Under the pieces are notes generated by a model, which saw nothing but the letters and a program-made list of their open reading frames with translations, was not told where the DNA came from and made no database searches. Positions 52,455 through 61,757 of a DNA stretch of 64,000 bases are shown piece after piece. Source of the DNA: Lachnospiraceae bacterium (GTDB lineage: Bacteria; Bacillota; Clostridia; Lachnospirales; Lachnospiraceae); the NCBI GenBank assembly GCA_910574185.1, contig CAJSZQ010000013.1, forward strand, positions 1 through 64,000. The letters run 5' to 3'. Position 1 is the first letter of the stretch. The number at the start of each line of letters is the position of its first letter. The translations under genes were made by a program, and so were the position numbers.

Positions 52455-52859
52455 ATGAAATTATTCCGAAAAAGAATCCTATCGTTTGCAGCAATTATTC
52501 TTCTCCTTATTGGTCTGATTTTTACAGCGGTTTATCTGAAAAGCGTAGCAGACTATAAAAAGGCGGTAACGGAAACAACGTTTAATAACTTAGATATTTC
52601 TAATATTCCCGACGGTGTTTATGTGGGAGAATATGATGTAGATTTTGTTTATGCCAAAGTGGAGGTAACGGTTCAGAATGGAGTAATCACAAACATTGAT
52701 ATTTTGCAGCATAAAAACGGGCGCGGAAGTCCTGCAGAAATTGTTGTAGATAGAATTATTGAAGAACAGAAAATAGAAGTTGACGCAGTATCAGGCGCAA
52801 CAAATTCAAGCACCGTCATAAAGAAAGCTGTTGAAAATGCTCTGACGGGAGAAAAATGA
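52455..52859 (+). CDS. FMN-binding domain protein, membrane-anchored
   Basis: 134 residues. One N-terminal transmembrane segment (about 8-27) and an extracytoplasmic FMN_bind domain: DGVYVGEYDVDFVYAKVEVTVQNGVITNIDIL and the flavinylation motif VSGATNSS (about 114), where Thr accepts FMN covalently. It is a likely extracellular electron carrier. ATG 52455 has GAGAGG upstream. Confidence 0.85.
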   Translation: MKLFRKRILSFAAIILLLIGLIFTAVYLKSVADYKKAVTETTFNNLDISNIPDGVYVGEYDVDFVYAKVEVTVQNGVITNIDILQHKNGRGSPAEIVVDRIIEEQKIEVDAVSGATNSSTVIKKAVENALTGEK

Positions 52860-52860
52860 G

Positions 52861-52980
52861 CTATCAGTTAACGCAGACTAAGCCGCTATTTCAATTCCAT
52901 GAAAAGAGCTCCTGAATTGTCTGCTAGAGGTTTGCTCCTGATTTAATCCGCTGTTTATTAAATGACCTGTGAACTGTAAT
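52861..52980. repeat. Hairpin-element copy D, truncated
   Basis: It aligns with the right half of copy B: TTAACGCAGACTAAG, then GCTATTTCAATTCCATGAAAAG..CTCCTGAATTGTCTGCT and the right end ending GTGAACTGTAAT. The apical stem and left arm are missing; the deletion may have used the CTAA repeats either side of the apex. It starts at the stop of the FMN-binding gene. Confidence 0.65.
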
Positions 52981-53621
52981 TATTATCATGAATCAATAAC
53001 AATTTATGAAAATAAATGTTGACACTGGAAAATTAATCAGTTAGTATAGAGACATATTTTAAGGTAAAGGCAGATGTTATATGTTGGTGGTTTCTGTAAG
53101 GACAAAGAATAACTAAATTCAATAATAGGGTAAGCGCGTTGGATGAGAAGCACTGCAGATAGTGTTTTGTTTGTGTTACCCTTTTCAGCATATCGAATGC
53201 TGGTTGTTTCTGCTTTACAGAATACTGCATACACCGAAAATAATTGTCTTATTTTGATGAATAAGAAAGAGGAGAAGTATGACTGTAATGGTCATGCTTT
53301 TTTTGTTTCAGCTTAACCGTAAAACGGGATGCATGTTTTAAGACAAACGGATATCCTTTTTTGGAGAGGGTTTGTTTTATTACGTCGTTTAAGATAAATG
53401 AATTCGTGGTTTCAGTCTATTATGATGGGCAGAAACCACATTTTTTATTTTTAAGACTAAAGGTATATGGAACCGGTAAATTCATTATTGCAAATTACTT
53501 TTGAAAAAATAAATCCAGGTTCCATATCGCTGTTGGTATTCAGTGTATATATCATTTCATATGGGACGCACAGATATGAAAGTGCAGGCAGTTAATTTGT
53601 TTTTAGAATAGGTGGGATAAA
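52981..53621. other. Intergenic region with hairpins, no gene
   Basis: A promoter-like TTGACA (about 53021) with TAGTAT 17 bases on is present but no intact gene follows. Hairpins include GTGGTTTC/GAAACCAC with a T-run (53405-53452, a good terminator) and TATGGAACC/GGTTCCATA (about 53467 and 53519). It might hold a small non-coding transcript of about 400 bases between promoter and terminator. Confidence 0.45.
53405..53452 (+). terminator. Intrinsic terminator in the gap before the mutS2-like gene
   Basis: GTGGTTTC (53406-53413) and GAAACCAC (53432-53439), followed by ATTTTTTATTTTT. Confidence 0.75.
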
Positions 53622-54875
53622 ATGATTCAAACAGAAAAAGTATTGGAATTTGATAAGATTAAAAAGAAATGGGGCGAACTGGCGCTTACGGAGTGGGCAA
53701 AAGAAAAGATTATGAATACAGTCCCCTGTATGTCGGAGAATGAATTGATGGCAAAGCAAAGGGAGACAAGTGAAGCGAGGGCGCTGTTGGAGAAGAACGG
53801 GAATCCGCCGTTGGTTTCTTTAACCGGGATTAGAAAATATATCCAAATGGCTGTTAAAGGGGACTGTTTATCTATCTCACAGCTTGAAGATGTAGAAAAA
53901 GCTCTCGTTGCTGTGATGCGGTTAAAGAATTATTTAAGGCGTTCTAAACAATGGGAAGTATCACTGGCGTATTATGAGGAGAATCTGGATTGTCTTAACA
54001 ATCTAAAAGAAATCATCAGTCTGCAGATTAGAAACGGCAGGATAGATGACTATGCTTCAAAAGATTTAAAATCATTTCGGGATGAAATTGAGCGGAATGA
54101 AAGAAATATGCGGGAAAAAGCGGATGCGGTTATGCGGGCAAATAAGGAAAGTCTGTCTGATAATTTTAGTACTTTGAGAAATGGTCATATTTGTATTCCT
54201 GTTAAAAAAGAATATAAAAATAGAATAAAAGGTAATGTGATTGATAAATCTTCAACAGGAGGTACTTTATTTATAGAACCGAGTTCTGTAGGAAAATATT
54301 ATGAGACACTGCAGCTTCTGCGGGTATATGAAGAAAATGAAGAATATAGGATACTGTATTCTCTTTCAGCGATGGTAGCTGATTATGAGGAGATTTTGGA
54401 ACAAAATATCTGTATGATAGAAAAATTAGATTTTATTTTTTCAAAAGGGAAATTAAGTTTGGAATATAATGGAGCAGAACCAAAGATTAATACGGAACGG
54501 TATATCCGATTAGAAGATGGACGGCATCCGCTTATGGCTCCATCAGAGTGTGTACCGCTTCAATTTGAAATAGGGAAAAATTTTAACGGTGTAGTTATTA
54601 CAGGACCGAATACGGGAGGTAAAACAGTTGCAATCAAAACGGTTGCATTAAATTGTATGATGGCCCAATGCGGTTTGCATGTGTCGTGTAAAAGAGCGGA
54701 AATTTGCATGAACAGTAATTTTCTGTGTGATATAGGGGACGGACAAAATATGTCAGAGAATCTTTCTACATTTTCAGCTCATGGGTTAAACCAGATAGGG
54801 ATAAAAATAGATATGTATCGGCAGGAGCATAGATTTTCTCCTGCCACGCCTGTATTTAGGCGGTTTGACGTGTAG
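53622..54875 (+). pseudogene. MutS2-like gene, cut by integrative element
   Basis: Residues about 1-387 match the front half of MutS2: core/clamp helices, then the ATPase start with Walker A GPNTGGKTVAIKT (about 330) and DIGDGQNMSENLSTFSAH. After His at about position 387 (54783) the sequence leaves the family and reads into the end of the mobile element (GLNQIGIKIDMYRQ... stop 54875). Full MutS2 is about 780 residues; the rest of the ATPase, including Walker B and Smr, should be past the other element end outside this window. So insertion lies at about 54783. Confidence 0.85.
54784..54855. other. Element end with hairpin (att region)
   Basis: Between the last MutS2 codon and the recombinase stop is the element boundary. 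It contains GGTTAAACC (54784-54793 region) and a hairpin GGCAGGAG/CTCCTGCC (about 54820-54846) that may end the recombinase message. The att core cannot be defined without the other end. Confidence 0.5.
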
Positions 54876-56514
54876 TGCGCTGCATATATTCCCGTTCCAT
54901 TTGCCGCATTTCCTCGTCCGTGGGGATGTCCACAATCCCGACATAGGAATAGTGGATGTCGATTTGCTGTGTCCGTTTCCCGTCCTTTTTCTCACGCTCA
55001 TGGATTACGATTTTATCCACAAATGCGTTTAGGACTTCGGGGGTTAGCTCGTCAATGCGGGTGTATTTCTTGGTGACTGCTATCAGCTTGGCAACATTGG
55101 TCGCTTCTGTATCGGCTTCGCTGACCTCGGCTGTCAAGGCTTCAATTTCCTGCTTTAGCTGTTCCTGCTCGGCTTCATATCCATCCGACAGCTTATAAAA
55201 GCGTTCGTCATTCAGCTTTCCGTTGACATTATCCTCATAGATTTTACGGAACAGGCGGTCAAGCTCCTTTATCCGCTTTTCGTCCTTTTCTATCTGTTTC
55301 TGCTTTGCGGACAATTCGTATCTGCGTTCCGCAAGGGTGGCGTCAATCTGCTGTCGGATAAACACACGCTCAAACTGCTGTAAATAGGAGAGGAAATGCT
55401 GAAGCTGTTTCAGGACCAACTGTTTTAATGCGTCCTCTCGGATATAGTGCTGCGTACATTCCTTCGCCCTGCTCGTCCTTTTATACATGGAACAGCGGAA
55501 ATGCGCATATCCGTTTGCCGTGGCTAGGCTGAGTTTCGCCCCGCAGTCGGCACAATAGAGCAGCCCCGAAAAGATACTTGTCATTCCGCTTTTGGTCGGT
55601 CTGCGTTTGTTCTCCCGTATCACCTGCACTTTTTCCCACATATCCCTGTTAATAATGGGGGTATGGGCGTCCTCGATATACGTCCGCCTGTCCTTTGCGG
55701 TGGGGATGCGTTTCCTGCTCTTAAAGCCTAAACGGGTGGATTTAAAGCTCTCCGTCACGCCGATATATGCCACATTTTCCAGAATGGATGCAATCGTGGC
55801 TGGCTCCCAGTTATAGGGATGTTCCGATTTTTTTGCAACGCCGATTCCCTTTGACACTTTGTAGGCTGACGGGGTTAGCACTTTATCTTCCCAGAGGGCT
55901 GTGGCGATGGCTGACACGCCTTTTCCCTGCATACAGAGTGAGAATATCCTGCGGACGGCTACTGCTGCTTCCTCGTCCACAAGCCAACGGGTTTTGTCAT
56001 CTGGATTCTGTAAATATCCGTATGGCGGTGCGCCCAGATGCTCCCCCGCAAGCCCTTTCGCTTTCTTGACTTCCTTTACCTTTTTGCTCGTGCTTTTTGG
56101 ATACCATTCGTTGAAAAGGTTGGTAAAGGCGGCAAATTCGTTGCTCTCAAGGCTGCCCGTGTCCACGTTGTCCATGATGGCAATGAACCTTATGCCCGCT
56201 TCGGGGTAGATGATTTCGGAGTAAGAGCCGACTTCAATATAGTTCCTGCCGAAGCGTGATAAGTCTTTGACAATGACCGTTTTTACAAGCCCTTTTTCAA
56301 TGTCCACCGACATTTCCTTAAAGCTAGGGCGGTCAAAATTCGTACCCGTATAGCCGTCGTCCACGTAGAATTTCGGGTTAGGGAAACCGTGTTCTTTCGC
56401 GTATTTCATCAGATATTCTTTCTGGTTTACAATGCTGTTGCTTTCGCCTTCCCGTCCGTCATCTTGGCTTAACCTACAATACAATGCAGTAAATTCTTCC
56501 TGCTGTCTTTTCAT
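54856..56514 (-). CDS. Large serine recombinase (integrase) with DUF4368
   Basis: 552 residues. The catalytic Ser lies in LYCRLSQDD (about 16), with KDLSRFGRNYIEVG (catalytic Arg). A Recombinase domain (about 180-290), zinc ribbon (CADCGAKL..C..C) and a long coiled coil with a DUF4368-type C-terminus follow. Relatives drive integration and excision of Tn4451/Tn1549-like elements. ATG 56514 follows AAAGGAGAG; an in-frame start 60 bases upstream is less likely. It is nearest the element end, inside mutS2. Confidence 0.93.
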   Translation of the reverse strand: MKRQQEEFTALYCRLSQDDGREGESNSIVNQKEYLMKYAKEHGFPNPKFYVDDGYTGTNFDRPSFKEMSVDIEKGLVKTVIVKDLSRFGRNYIEVGSYSEIIYPEAGIRFIAIMDNVDTGSLESNEFAAFTNLFNEWYPKSTSKKVKEVKKAKGLAGEHLGAPPYGYLQNPDDKTRWLVDEEAAVAVRRIFSLCMQGKGVSAIATALWEDKVLTPSAYKVSKGIGVAKKSEHPYNWEPATIASILENVAYIGVTESFKSTRLGFKSRKRIPTAKDRRTYIEDAHTPIINRDMWEKVQVIRENKRRPTKSGMTSIFSGLLYCADCGAKLSLATANGYAHFRCSMYKRTSRAKECTQHYIREDALKQLVLKQLQHFLSYLQQFERVFIRQQIDATLAERRYELSAKQKQIEKDEKRIKELDRLFRKIYEDNVNGKLNDERFYKLSDGYEAEQEQLKQEIEALTAEVSEADTEATNVAKLIAVTKKYTRIDELTPEVLNAFVDKIVIHEREKKDGKRTQQIDIHYSYVGIVDIPTDEEMRQMEREYMQRTTRQTA

Positions 56515-56622
56515 AAAGCTCTCCTTTCCGACAGCAGACACGGTATTGTGAAGTGTAGGTACAGTGTACCACATCTGCCCTTAAACTTCAACGCTTTAAA
56601 GCGATAATTCTTCCGCTGCCTG

Positions 56623-56922
56623 TTATTCCCCGTTGTCATCACCCCAATTCTCATCATAAAATCCATATCCCTGTGCGCTGCGCCGAAAAATATCTGTAAG
56701 CGTTGCAAGCAAATCCCGCCCGTCTTTTCGGAAATGGGCGTTGACGGTGTATTCCGTGCCGCCGATTTTCTCGGTAATGCTCATCGGCTCTGGGATGCGG
56801 ACAAGGGGCGTGACGTTCTGGACAGGCGGCAGAGGGGGATATATTTTATCTGGATTTACCATAGGGATGTCCTTGTATTCCTCCATAATCGCCTGTATTT
56901 CTTCCTCGGACAGTCTGCTCAT
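56623..56922 (-). CDS. TnpW-like transposon protein
   Basis: 99 residues. The C-terminal region EKIGGTEYTVNAHFRKDGRDLLATLTDIFRR resembles TnpW of Tn4451-type elements (xxIGxTxYxVxxHF); the N-terminal about 40 residues are less typical. Function unknown. Its start overlaps the relaxase stop (ATGA), so the two are co-translated. Confidence 0.7.
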   Translation of the reverse strand: MSRLSEEEIQAIMEEYKDIPMVNPDKIYPPLPPVQNVTPLVRIPEPMSITEKIGGTEYTVNAHFRKDGRDLLATLTDIFRRSAQGYGFYDENWGDDNGE

Positions 56923-58283
56923 CGCAATGATTCCTCCCTCCTGCGGTCTGTTTTAATTAGCTGTTTCTGTCGGTTTGGACGCTGATTTTCCATCGTGTCG
57001 TGGATTTGGTCTAAGCAGTCATCAATGTGGGCGGAGCGTTTCTCAATCCCGTCTGCATATTTCAGCCGCTTCCTAAGCTCCGTTATCCGCTCCGTCACGC
57101 CCTGTTTTTCGGCTCGGAGTGTTTCTTTTTCGGCTGGTGTGGCACGGCGTACCTTATTCCGCAAGTGCTGGCGGTAGTCGATAAGTTTATTCATTTCACT
57201 CTGGTTTTGCTCCCTGTCGGCGTGTAAGTCGGAGAGGGTGGAGATGTTATGCTTTGACATATACCGCACCTGTGCGGTAATCTCGTCCAGTTTCCGAAGC
57301 TCCTCTTTCATCATCGGGCTTGTCGGCTTGTAGTCCGTGCCTTTGGGGAATATCCCTAACTGATAGCACCAGTAATAGTACAATGCTAAAATCCCCGTGG
57401 TTTTTTGGTGTGGTTTCCATGCGTTTTTGTACTGCTCTGGCATATGCGGGGAGTAGGAAATCCTTGCTTTGTAGTTCCCAAATTTGTATGCTCCCTTTAA
57501 ACATGACTGTATGAAATTGGGAGTCAGCCGCTCGTCAAGCGTGTCTAACCTTGTGAAATGGTTGTATTGCGGCAGCTTCATTTTCCAATGGCTGCCCGAA
57601 AAATCAACCTCATATCCCTTGTCGGCAAGGTATTTTATCATGTGCTGTAAATCCCTGCTCCCGTTGATTGCCTCCCTCAAATCCTCCCGATAGACGTTGT
57701 AGCGTGTGGGTTTGCCGCTTTTTTCATCTAGATAAAGCGGTCTTGACGGGGCTTTCTTCGGATGCTCTATGACTGACAATCCGTACTCAAAACACAATCG
57801 GTCGGACACTTCCCTCAACCGTTTCTGCTCCGATTTTGAGTAATTATATTTGCTCCCATCCAGATAAGAAACGGAGTTAAAGCAGAAGTGATTATGCAGA
57901 TGTCCTTTGTCAAGGTGGGTGGCAACGATTATCTGGTACTTGTCGCCCCACATCTCCCTTGCTAGCTTCAACCCGATTTCATGGCACTGTTCGGGCGTTA
58001 CCTCGTTTGGCTTGAAGCTCTGGTAGCCGTGCCAAGCGATATATCCGCCTGTCTTTTGGTACTGTTTTTTTGTCAAAATCATCTGCTGTAATGCTGTTTC
58101 TTTCAGACAGTTGATTGCGGAAACATACTCGCCCTCATTTGTTTTTAACAGATTCTTCACATAGGAGAACACGTCAAAAAAATCCTGCATATCTCGATTC
58201 GGCACGGTTTTTTCTGGATTTTCTATATAGTCAATCACGTCTTTTATGCTCCCTTTGACATGCCATAGGCTCGTTACTGCCAA
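56919..58283 (-). CDS. Relaxase/mobilization nuclease (MOBP type)
   Basis: 454 residues. HLDKGHLHNHFCFNSV is the HxDxxHxHNHF metal-binding motif of relaxases. GYIAWHGYQSF is upstream and a long coiled C-terminus ends in basic residues. It nicks the origin of transfer so the element can be mobilized. It follows MobC by two bases. The candidate oriT lies just upstream of mobC. Confidence 0.93.
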   Translation of the reverse strand: MAVTSLWHVKGSIKDVIDYIENPEKTVPNRDMQDFFDVFSYVKNLLKTNEGEYVSAINCLKETALQQMILTKKQYQKTGGYIAWHGYQSFKPNEVTPEQCHEIGLKLAREMWGDKYQIIVATHLDKGHLHNHFCFNSVSYLDGSKYNYSKSEQKRLREVSDRLCFEYGLSVIEHPKKAPSRPLYLDEKSGKPTRYNVYREDLREAINGSRDLQHMIKYLADKGYEVDFSGSHWKMKLPQYNHFTRLDTLDERLTPNFIQSCLKGAYKFGNYKARISYSPHMPEQYKNAWKPHQKTTGILALYYYWCYQLGIFPKGTDYKPTSPMMKEELRKLDEITAQVRYMSKHNISTLSDLHADREQNQSEMNKLIDYRQHLRNKVRRATPAEKETLRAEKQGVTERITELRKRLKYADGIEKRSAHIDDCLDQIHDTMENQRPNRQKQLIKTDRRREESLR

Positions 58284-58284
58284 A

Positions 58285-58641
58285 TTAAACTGCCCCCTGT
58301 TCTGTCAATTCTTCTACGCTAAATCGTTGTGGGAGAGTTGTTTTCTGTTGCAGTTCTAAGATAAAATCCTCAATCTCCATACAGGTATCAGCGGCGGCAG
58401 GGTAATAAGGAACACACTTTTTGAAAGCGTCATGCACCTCATAGAGTTTGTTTAACAGCTCCCAAAACTCGGTTTTAGGCTGTGGCTGTGGGGCGTTTCC
58501 TTTGCATAACTGGCGCATAAATTCGGCTACGGACAGACCGCAGGCAGCGGCGCACTGCTTTAATTTTTTATGTTCTTCTTCGTTCAATCGGACGGTAATC
58601 GGGACATTCCGCGCGTCCTTTTCTGATTTTTCTCTGCTCAT
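58285..58641 (-). CDS. MobC-like mobilization accessory protein
   Basis: 118 residues. A ribbon-helix-helix part, VPITVRLNEEEHKKLKQCAAACGLSVAEFMRQLCKG, is typical of MobC; the rest is helical. It melts oriT for the relaxase. ATG 58641 has GGAGG 8 bases upstream (minus strand); the longer frame is rejected. Confidence 0.87.
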   Translation of the reverse strand: MSREKSEKDARNVPITVRLNEEEHKKLKQCAAACGLSVAEFMRQLCKGNAPQPQPKTEFWELLNKLYEVHDAFKKCVPYYPAAADTCMEIEDFILELQQKTTLPQRFSVEELTEQGAV

Positions 58642-58684
58642 TTTTCTTATCCTCCAGTCTTGAATTTCATTTTTAACAGGGTAT

Positions 58685-58753
58685 TCAGGGATGTTCCCTG
58701 AGTAAGTCCACGCCCACAAGCGGCGTGGATTGGGATTGTGGCTGACACAATCC
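58685..58753. other. Candidate origin of transfer (oriT)
   Basis: Three short hairpins in a row directly upstream of mobC: TCAGGG/CCCTGA (58685-58701), CCACGCC/GGCGTGG (58708-58728) and GGATTGTG/CACAATCC (58733-58753). This is the normal place and shape of oriT in MOBP elements. The nick site cannot be set from sequence. Confidence 0.6.
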
Positions 58754-59277
58754 GATGCTCGCTATCTCTGTGGACAACGCCGCAGAGCATTTTCCTGTGC
58801 AGCGGCATCTTTAACGCCTGCCTTACCCTCCGAAAAGAAAACCCCTATGTCCTTTCCACCTCCGTTCTGGATTCGATTTCTCTTGACTTTTGGATAAATG
58901 AAAAAGCCGCTACACGGCATCACGAATGACAGGAGTGTTTTCTCCTGCTTGGATTCGCAATGCTATGTAACGGCTTTGAAATTCAAAACCATGATTCCAC
59001 TCATCAGCCGAAAACAGAAGTTTATTTTCGGCGGCGGTCAGCTTTGTCCGCTGGCTGACAATCCATTCTGCAATCTATGCGCTTATTTCATTTTCAATCT
59101 TCCAATTCCCTTGTGGGTATTTTAGAATATCATAGCGGCTGCACCCATGTCAAGAAATTTGGCAAAACTTTTAGTATTCCCTGTGGACAAACTTTTTATA
59201 CATCCGTTTTTAAAATTGGGCGGGGGAATTTTATCCCTCACCCAATAGTCCATAGAAAAGCGGGAAATATTAGACGC
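58754..59277. other. Element leader region with long hairpin, no clear gene
   Basis: No gene is supported. A strong structure spans 58903-58977: AAAGCCG at the left pairs with CGGCTTT at the right, with CGAAT/ATTCG, GCAT/ATGC and AGGAG/CTCCT inside. Short frames on the + strand do not resemble known proteins. Confidence 0.45.
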
Positions 59278-59703
59278 TTATAAAATTTTCCGCAGCTTTT
59301 TCCGCAGATGGTTTAACCTTGCATAAATAGCCCCCGCTGTCAGTCCAACAAGCGGGGCAATCTCCTTTGTGGAATAGCCCTGCATTTTCAGCAGGACGAT
59401 TTGCAGGGTACGCCTATCCACCGTAAGCAATGCCCGATATAGGGTTTCGTTTTCAATTTCGTCCAGTAAATCGGCAACGGTCATTACCTCCGCCTGCTTC
59501 TCCCTGTCTGCCATTCCCTCAAGGTATTCCCCGAAGTTGCTTGACCAGTGGTAAAACCGCCTGTTGGAATTGAAGTCTGCCCTGTCGTCTATGCGGATTT
59601 GCTCAATGGTGGTTTCATCAACTCCATGTTCCCGCAATATTTTTTCTTCGGCTTCTTTCCAGATACGCCATTTCCTGTCTTCACGTCCGTTGTTGTATGC
59701 CAT
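59278..59703 (-). CDS. Sigma-70-like region 4 regulator of the mobile element
   Basis: 141 residues with a C-terminal helix-turn-helix: LQIVLLKMQGYSTKEIAPLVGLTAGAIYARLNHLRKKLRKIL. This resembles the small sigma-factor-like proteins of Tn1549/Tn916-type elements that govern excision or transfer genes. RBS GGAGG lies before the ATG at 59703. Confidence 0.82.
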   Translation of the reverse strand: MAYNNGREDRKWRIWKEAEEKILREHGVDETTIEQIRIDDRADFNSNRRFYHWSSNFGEYLEGMADREKQAEVMTVADLLDEIENETLYRALLTVDRRTLQIVLLKMQGYSTKEIAPLVGLTAGAIYARLNHLRKKLRKIL

Positions 59704-60255
59704 TCTCCTTTTTCCTCCAATCTGAATTGAGCAGGCTTCTGCCTGCGATGCTTCTTGACCATTAGGTCAAGAAGATTGCTGTTTAACTAATGCAGATGGA
59801 AAAGGCGGCGAACGGCAGCCAACATCAGAAAAAGCCCTGCGGCGTATTCCGATAAAAATTGACAAAATAAAAACCGCAAAGGTACTGTGACCTTTACGGT
59901 TGTAGGAAATGCAGCTTCTACCATTGGGATATTCTATTTCTGTTTTCATGGCGAGAAGCAGCCTTACATATGCAGGGATTTTTTTAACTGGCTTCATGCC
60001 AGTCCCCGATATGCTATGTATGGATGAACATTGCGTTGTATGGACAAATAAGTAACCGCCCGAAAAAAGAACATAAAAAATCTCCCCAAACTTAAAAACA
60101 GGTCTGGGGAGTGTCTGTTAAGTCTTTTCGGGCATAGCAATACCGCCCACCATACGCCGTTTTTTTATTTGGTGGGCGTTTGGCTTAAAACCTTATGAAA
60201 TAAAATAGAGCCAACGAACTATGATATAAACTCACAAATTCATCGGCTCTGCGTC
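59704..60255. other. Element intergenic stretch with hairpins and a doubtful small frame
   Basis: A minus-strand frame (59767-59997, MKPVKKIPAYVRLLLAMKTE..EYPNGRSCISYNRKGHSTFAVF) could be a small gene, but it has no known relative I recognise and its last third looks random. Hairpins: CTCCCCA/TGGGGAG (about 60072-60110) and CGCCCACCA/TTGGTGGGCG (about 60146-60180, T-run inside). Confidence 0.35.
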
Positions 60256-60426
60256 TTAAGCGTCTGGCTCTTTGATGACAGTTACTTGTAACTCTTTTAC
60301 ATTAATCAACGTTTCCTGCTTACATTTCGGACAGTAGAGCGGATAGTTTTTCATAATCGTATCCGATCTAATTCTGTCACGAGTTTTACTACCGCAGATG
60401 GGGCAGCGTATCCATTCTAATTTCAT
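60256..60426 (-). CDS. Cysteine-rich KTR-domain protein
   Basis: 56 residues: MKLEWIRCPICGSKTRDRIRSDT..., two CxxC pairs (CPIC, CPKC) around a KTR motif, forming a zinc ribbon. Such small proteins are common in conjugative elements near regulatory genes; the role is unknown, perhaps nucleic acid binding. Confidence 0.85.
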   Translation of the reverse strand: MKLEWIRCPICGSKTRDRIRSDTIMKNYPLYCPKCKQETLINVKELQVTVIKEPDA

Positions 60427-60533
60427 TTTTCAAATACCTCTCTATTATTTTCGAATAATAAGCTATTTCTCTTGTGTGATTGATTCGCATATATTTACCT
60501 ATCCTTTGCATGGCTTTTTCAATTTTCAATCAT

Positions 60534-61757
60534 TCACGCTCTTGCGAAAACTGTGGTGACGGTGATGATGTCATTATCGATTTTCGCAAAAATCTCGCCA
60601 TTCATCTTGCGCATGAGCTGTCTGCAAATGTAAAGTCCCAGCCCGTTGCCGCCAATGTTTCCTGCATTTGCTCCGCGCCAAAAGCTCTCGAAAATATGCG
60701 TCAAATCGTCCTTCTCAAGCGTACAACCGCCGTTCATGATTGCAATTTGGACGCATTCGTTGTCTTCGGGGAAAATCAATTCCACACGTCTGCCATCGCC
60801 GTATTTGAGGGCATTTTCAATAATGTTTTGCATCACTTCAACGCTCCTGCTCAAATCCCCCGATAGCAGACAGTTTTTATATTTTCCGATAATAAAATCT
60901 GTTTTGATAAGTGCCAGTTTTTCCTTGTAATATCCCGCGATTTTTTCAACAAGTTCCGAAAGATAAAACTCGCCCATATTCACTTCAAAGCTGAAGAAAT
61001 CTTCTCTTGAAGCCGTTATAATCTGTGAAACATAGCCCTCGATCTCCTCCGCTTTTTCGTTGATGTTTTCAGCGATTTTGTGCTGCTTTTCCGCGTCCGA
61101 ATACAAATTTTTCGACAGTGCTGCCGAGTACAATTTTATAGCGGAAAGCGGCGTTTTAATATCGTGCGAGAGCGATAGCAGCAGTGTTTTCTTTTCTTTC
61201 TGCATTTCCAGTTCGCGCTGCTTTTGCTGTTCTATATTTTCACGGAGAATATTGATCCCCCAAAGAAATTTTCCGAAAAAACGGCTTTTCGTTTCCTTTA
61301 TCGGCGCGGCGAGATTACCCTTTGAAAGCTCGTAAGGGATACCGCTCAGACGTTCAAAGGGCATAAGAATTGCGAATTTTATATAAAGCAAAACCGTTAT
61401 GATCAAAATCGCCATAACGCCGAGAACAGCATTTACAATTCCTGTAAGCTGCGTTTTGTCGGAGTAGCCGTTAGTATTGTAATCAAAGCGATAAAGTTCT
61501 CCGTTTATTTCACGGATAACATAGTCGCTGTCCGTGATGTAAAATTTTTCTCCGTATCGTTCAATATTTGTAACGTACACACATTCGGAAATGTCGGCAG
61601 AACCATTCGTTTCTATTTCATGGACAAGACGGCTTATCTCCACTCGATATTGCCTGCTCCCATTGGTTCTGTCGGCGGCAAGAATTATATTCACTACAAC
61701 AAACAACAGGATTACGGCAATCGCAACTACGGAGAAAATTTTGTTAAACGCTTTCAT
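60534..61757 (-). CDS. Sensor histidine kinase of the mobile element
   Basis: 407 residues. Two transmembrane segments (about 8-27 and 105-127) flank an extracellular loop, then HAMP, HisKA SLSHDIKTPLSA (His about 203), and HATPase (ENALKYG, GNGLGLY). It matches VncS/VanS-type kinases. The gene overlaps the regulator gene by 14 bases. Together with the downstream-encoded transporter it forms a peptide-antibiotic sensing set. Confidence 0.92.
   Translation of the reverse strand: MKAFNKIFSVVAIAVILLFVVVNIILAADRTNGSRQYRVEISRLVHEIETNGSADISECVYVTNIERYGEKFYITDSDYVIREINGELYRFDYNTNGYSDKTQLTGIVNAVLGVMAILIITVLLYIKFAILMPFERLSGIPYELSKGNLAAPIKETKSRFFGKFLWGINILRENIEQQKQRELEMQKEKKTLLLSLSHDIKTPLSAIKLYSAALSKNLYSDAEKQHKIAENINEKAEEIEGYVSQIITASREDFFSFEVNMGEFYLSELVEKIAGYYKEKLALIKTDFIIGKYKNCLLSGDLSRSVEVMQNIIENALKYGDGRRVELIFPEDNECVQIAIMNGGCTLEKDDLTHIFESFWRGANAGNIGGNGLGLYICRQLMRKMNGEIFAKIDNDIITVTTVFARA

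Noticed and set aside
59767..59997. Small minus-strand reading frame as a real gene
   Set aside because: Its first half looks plausible but there is no recognisable family and the end is random-like; listed only inside the intergenic entry.
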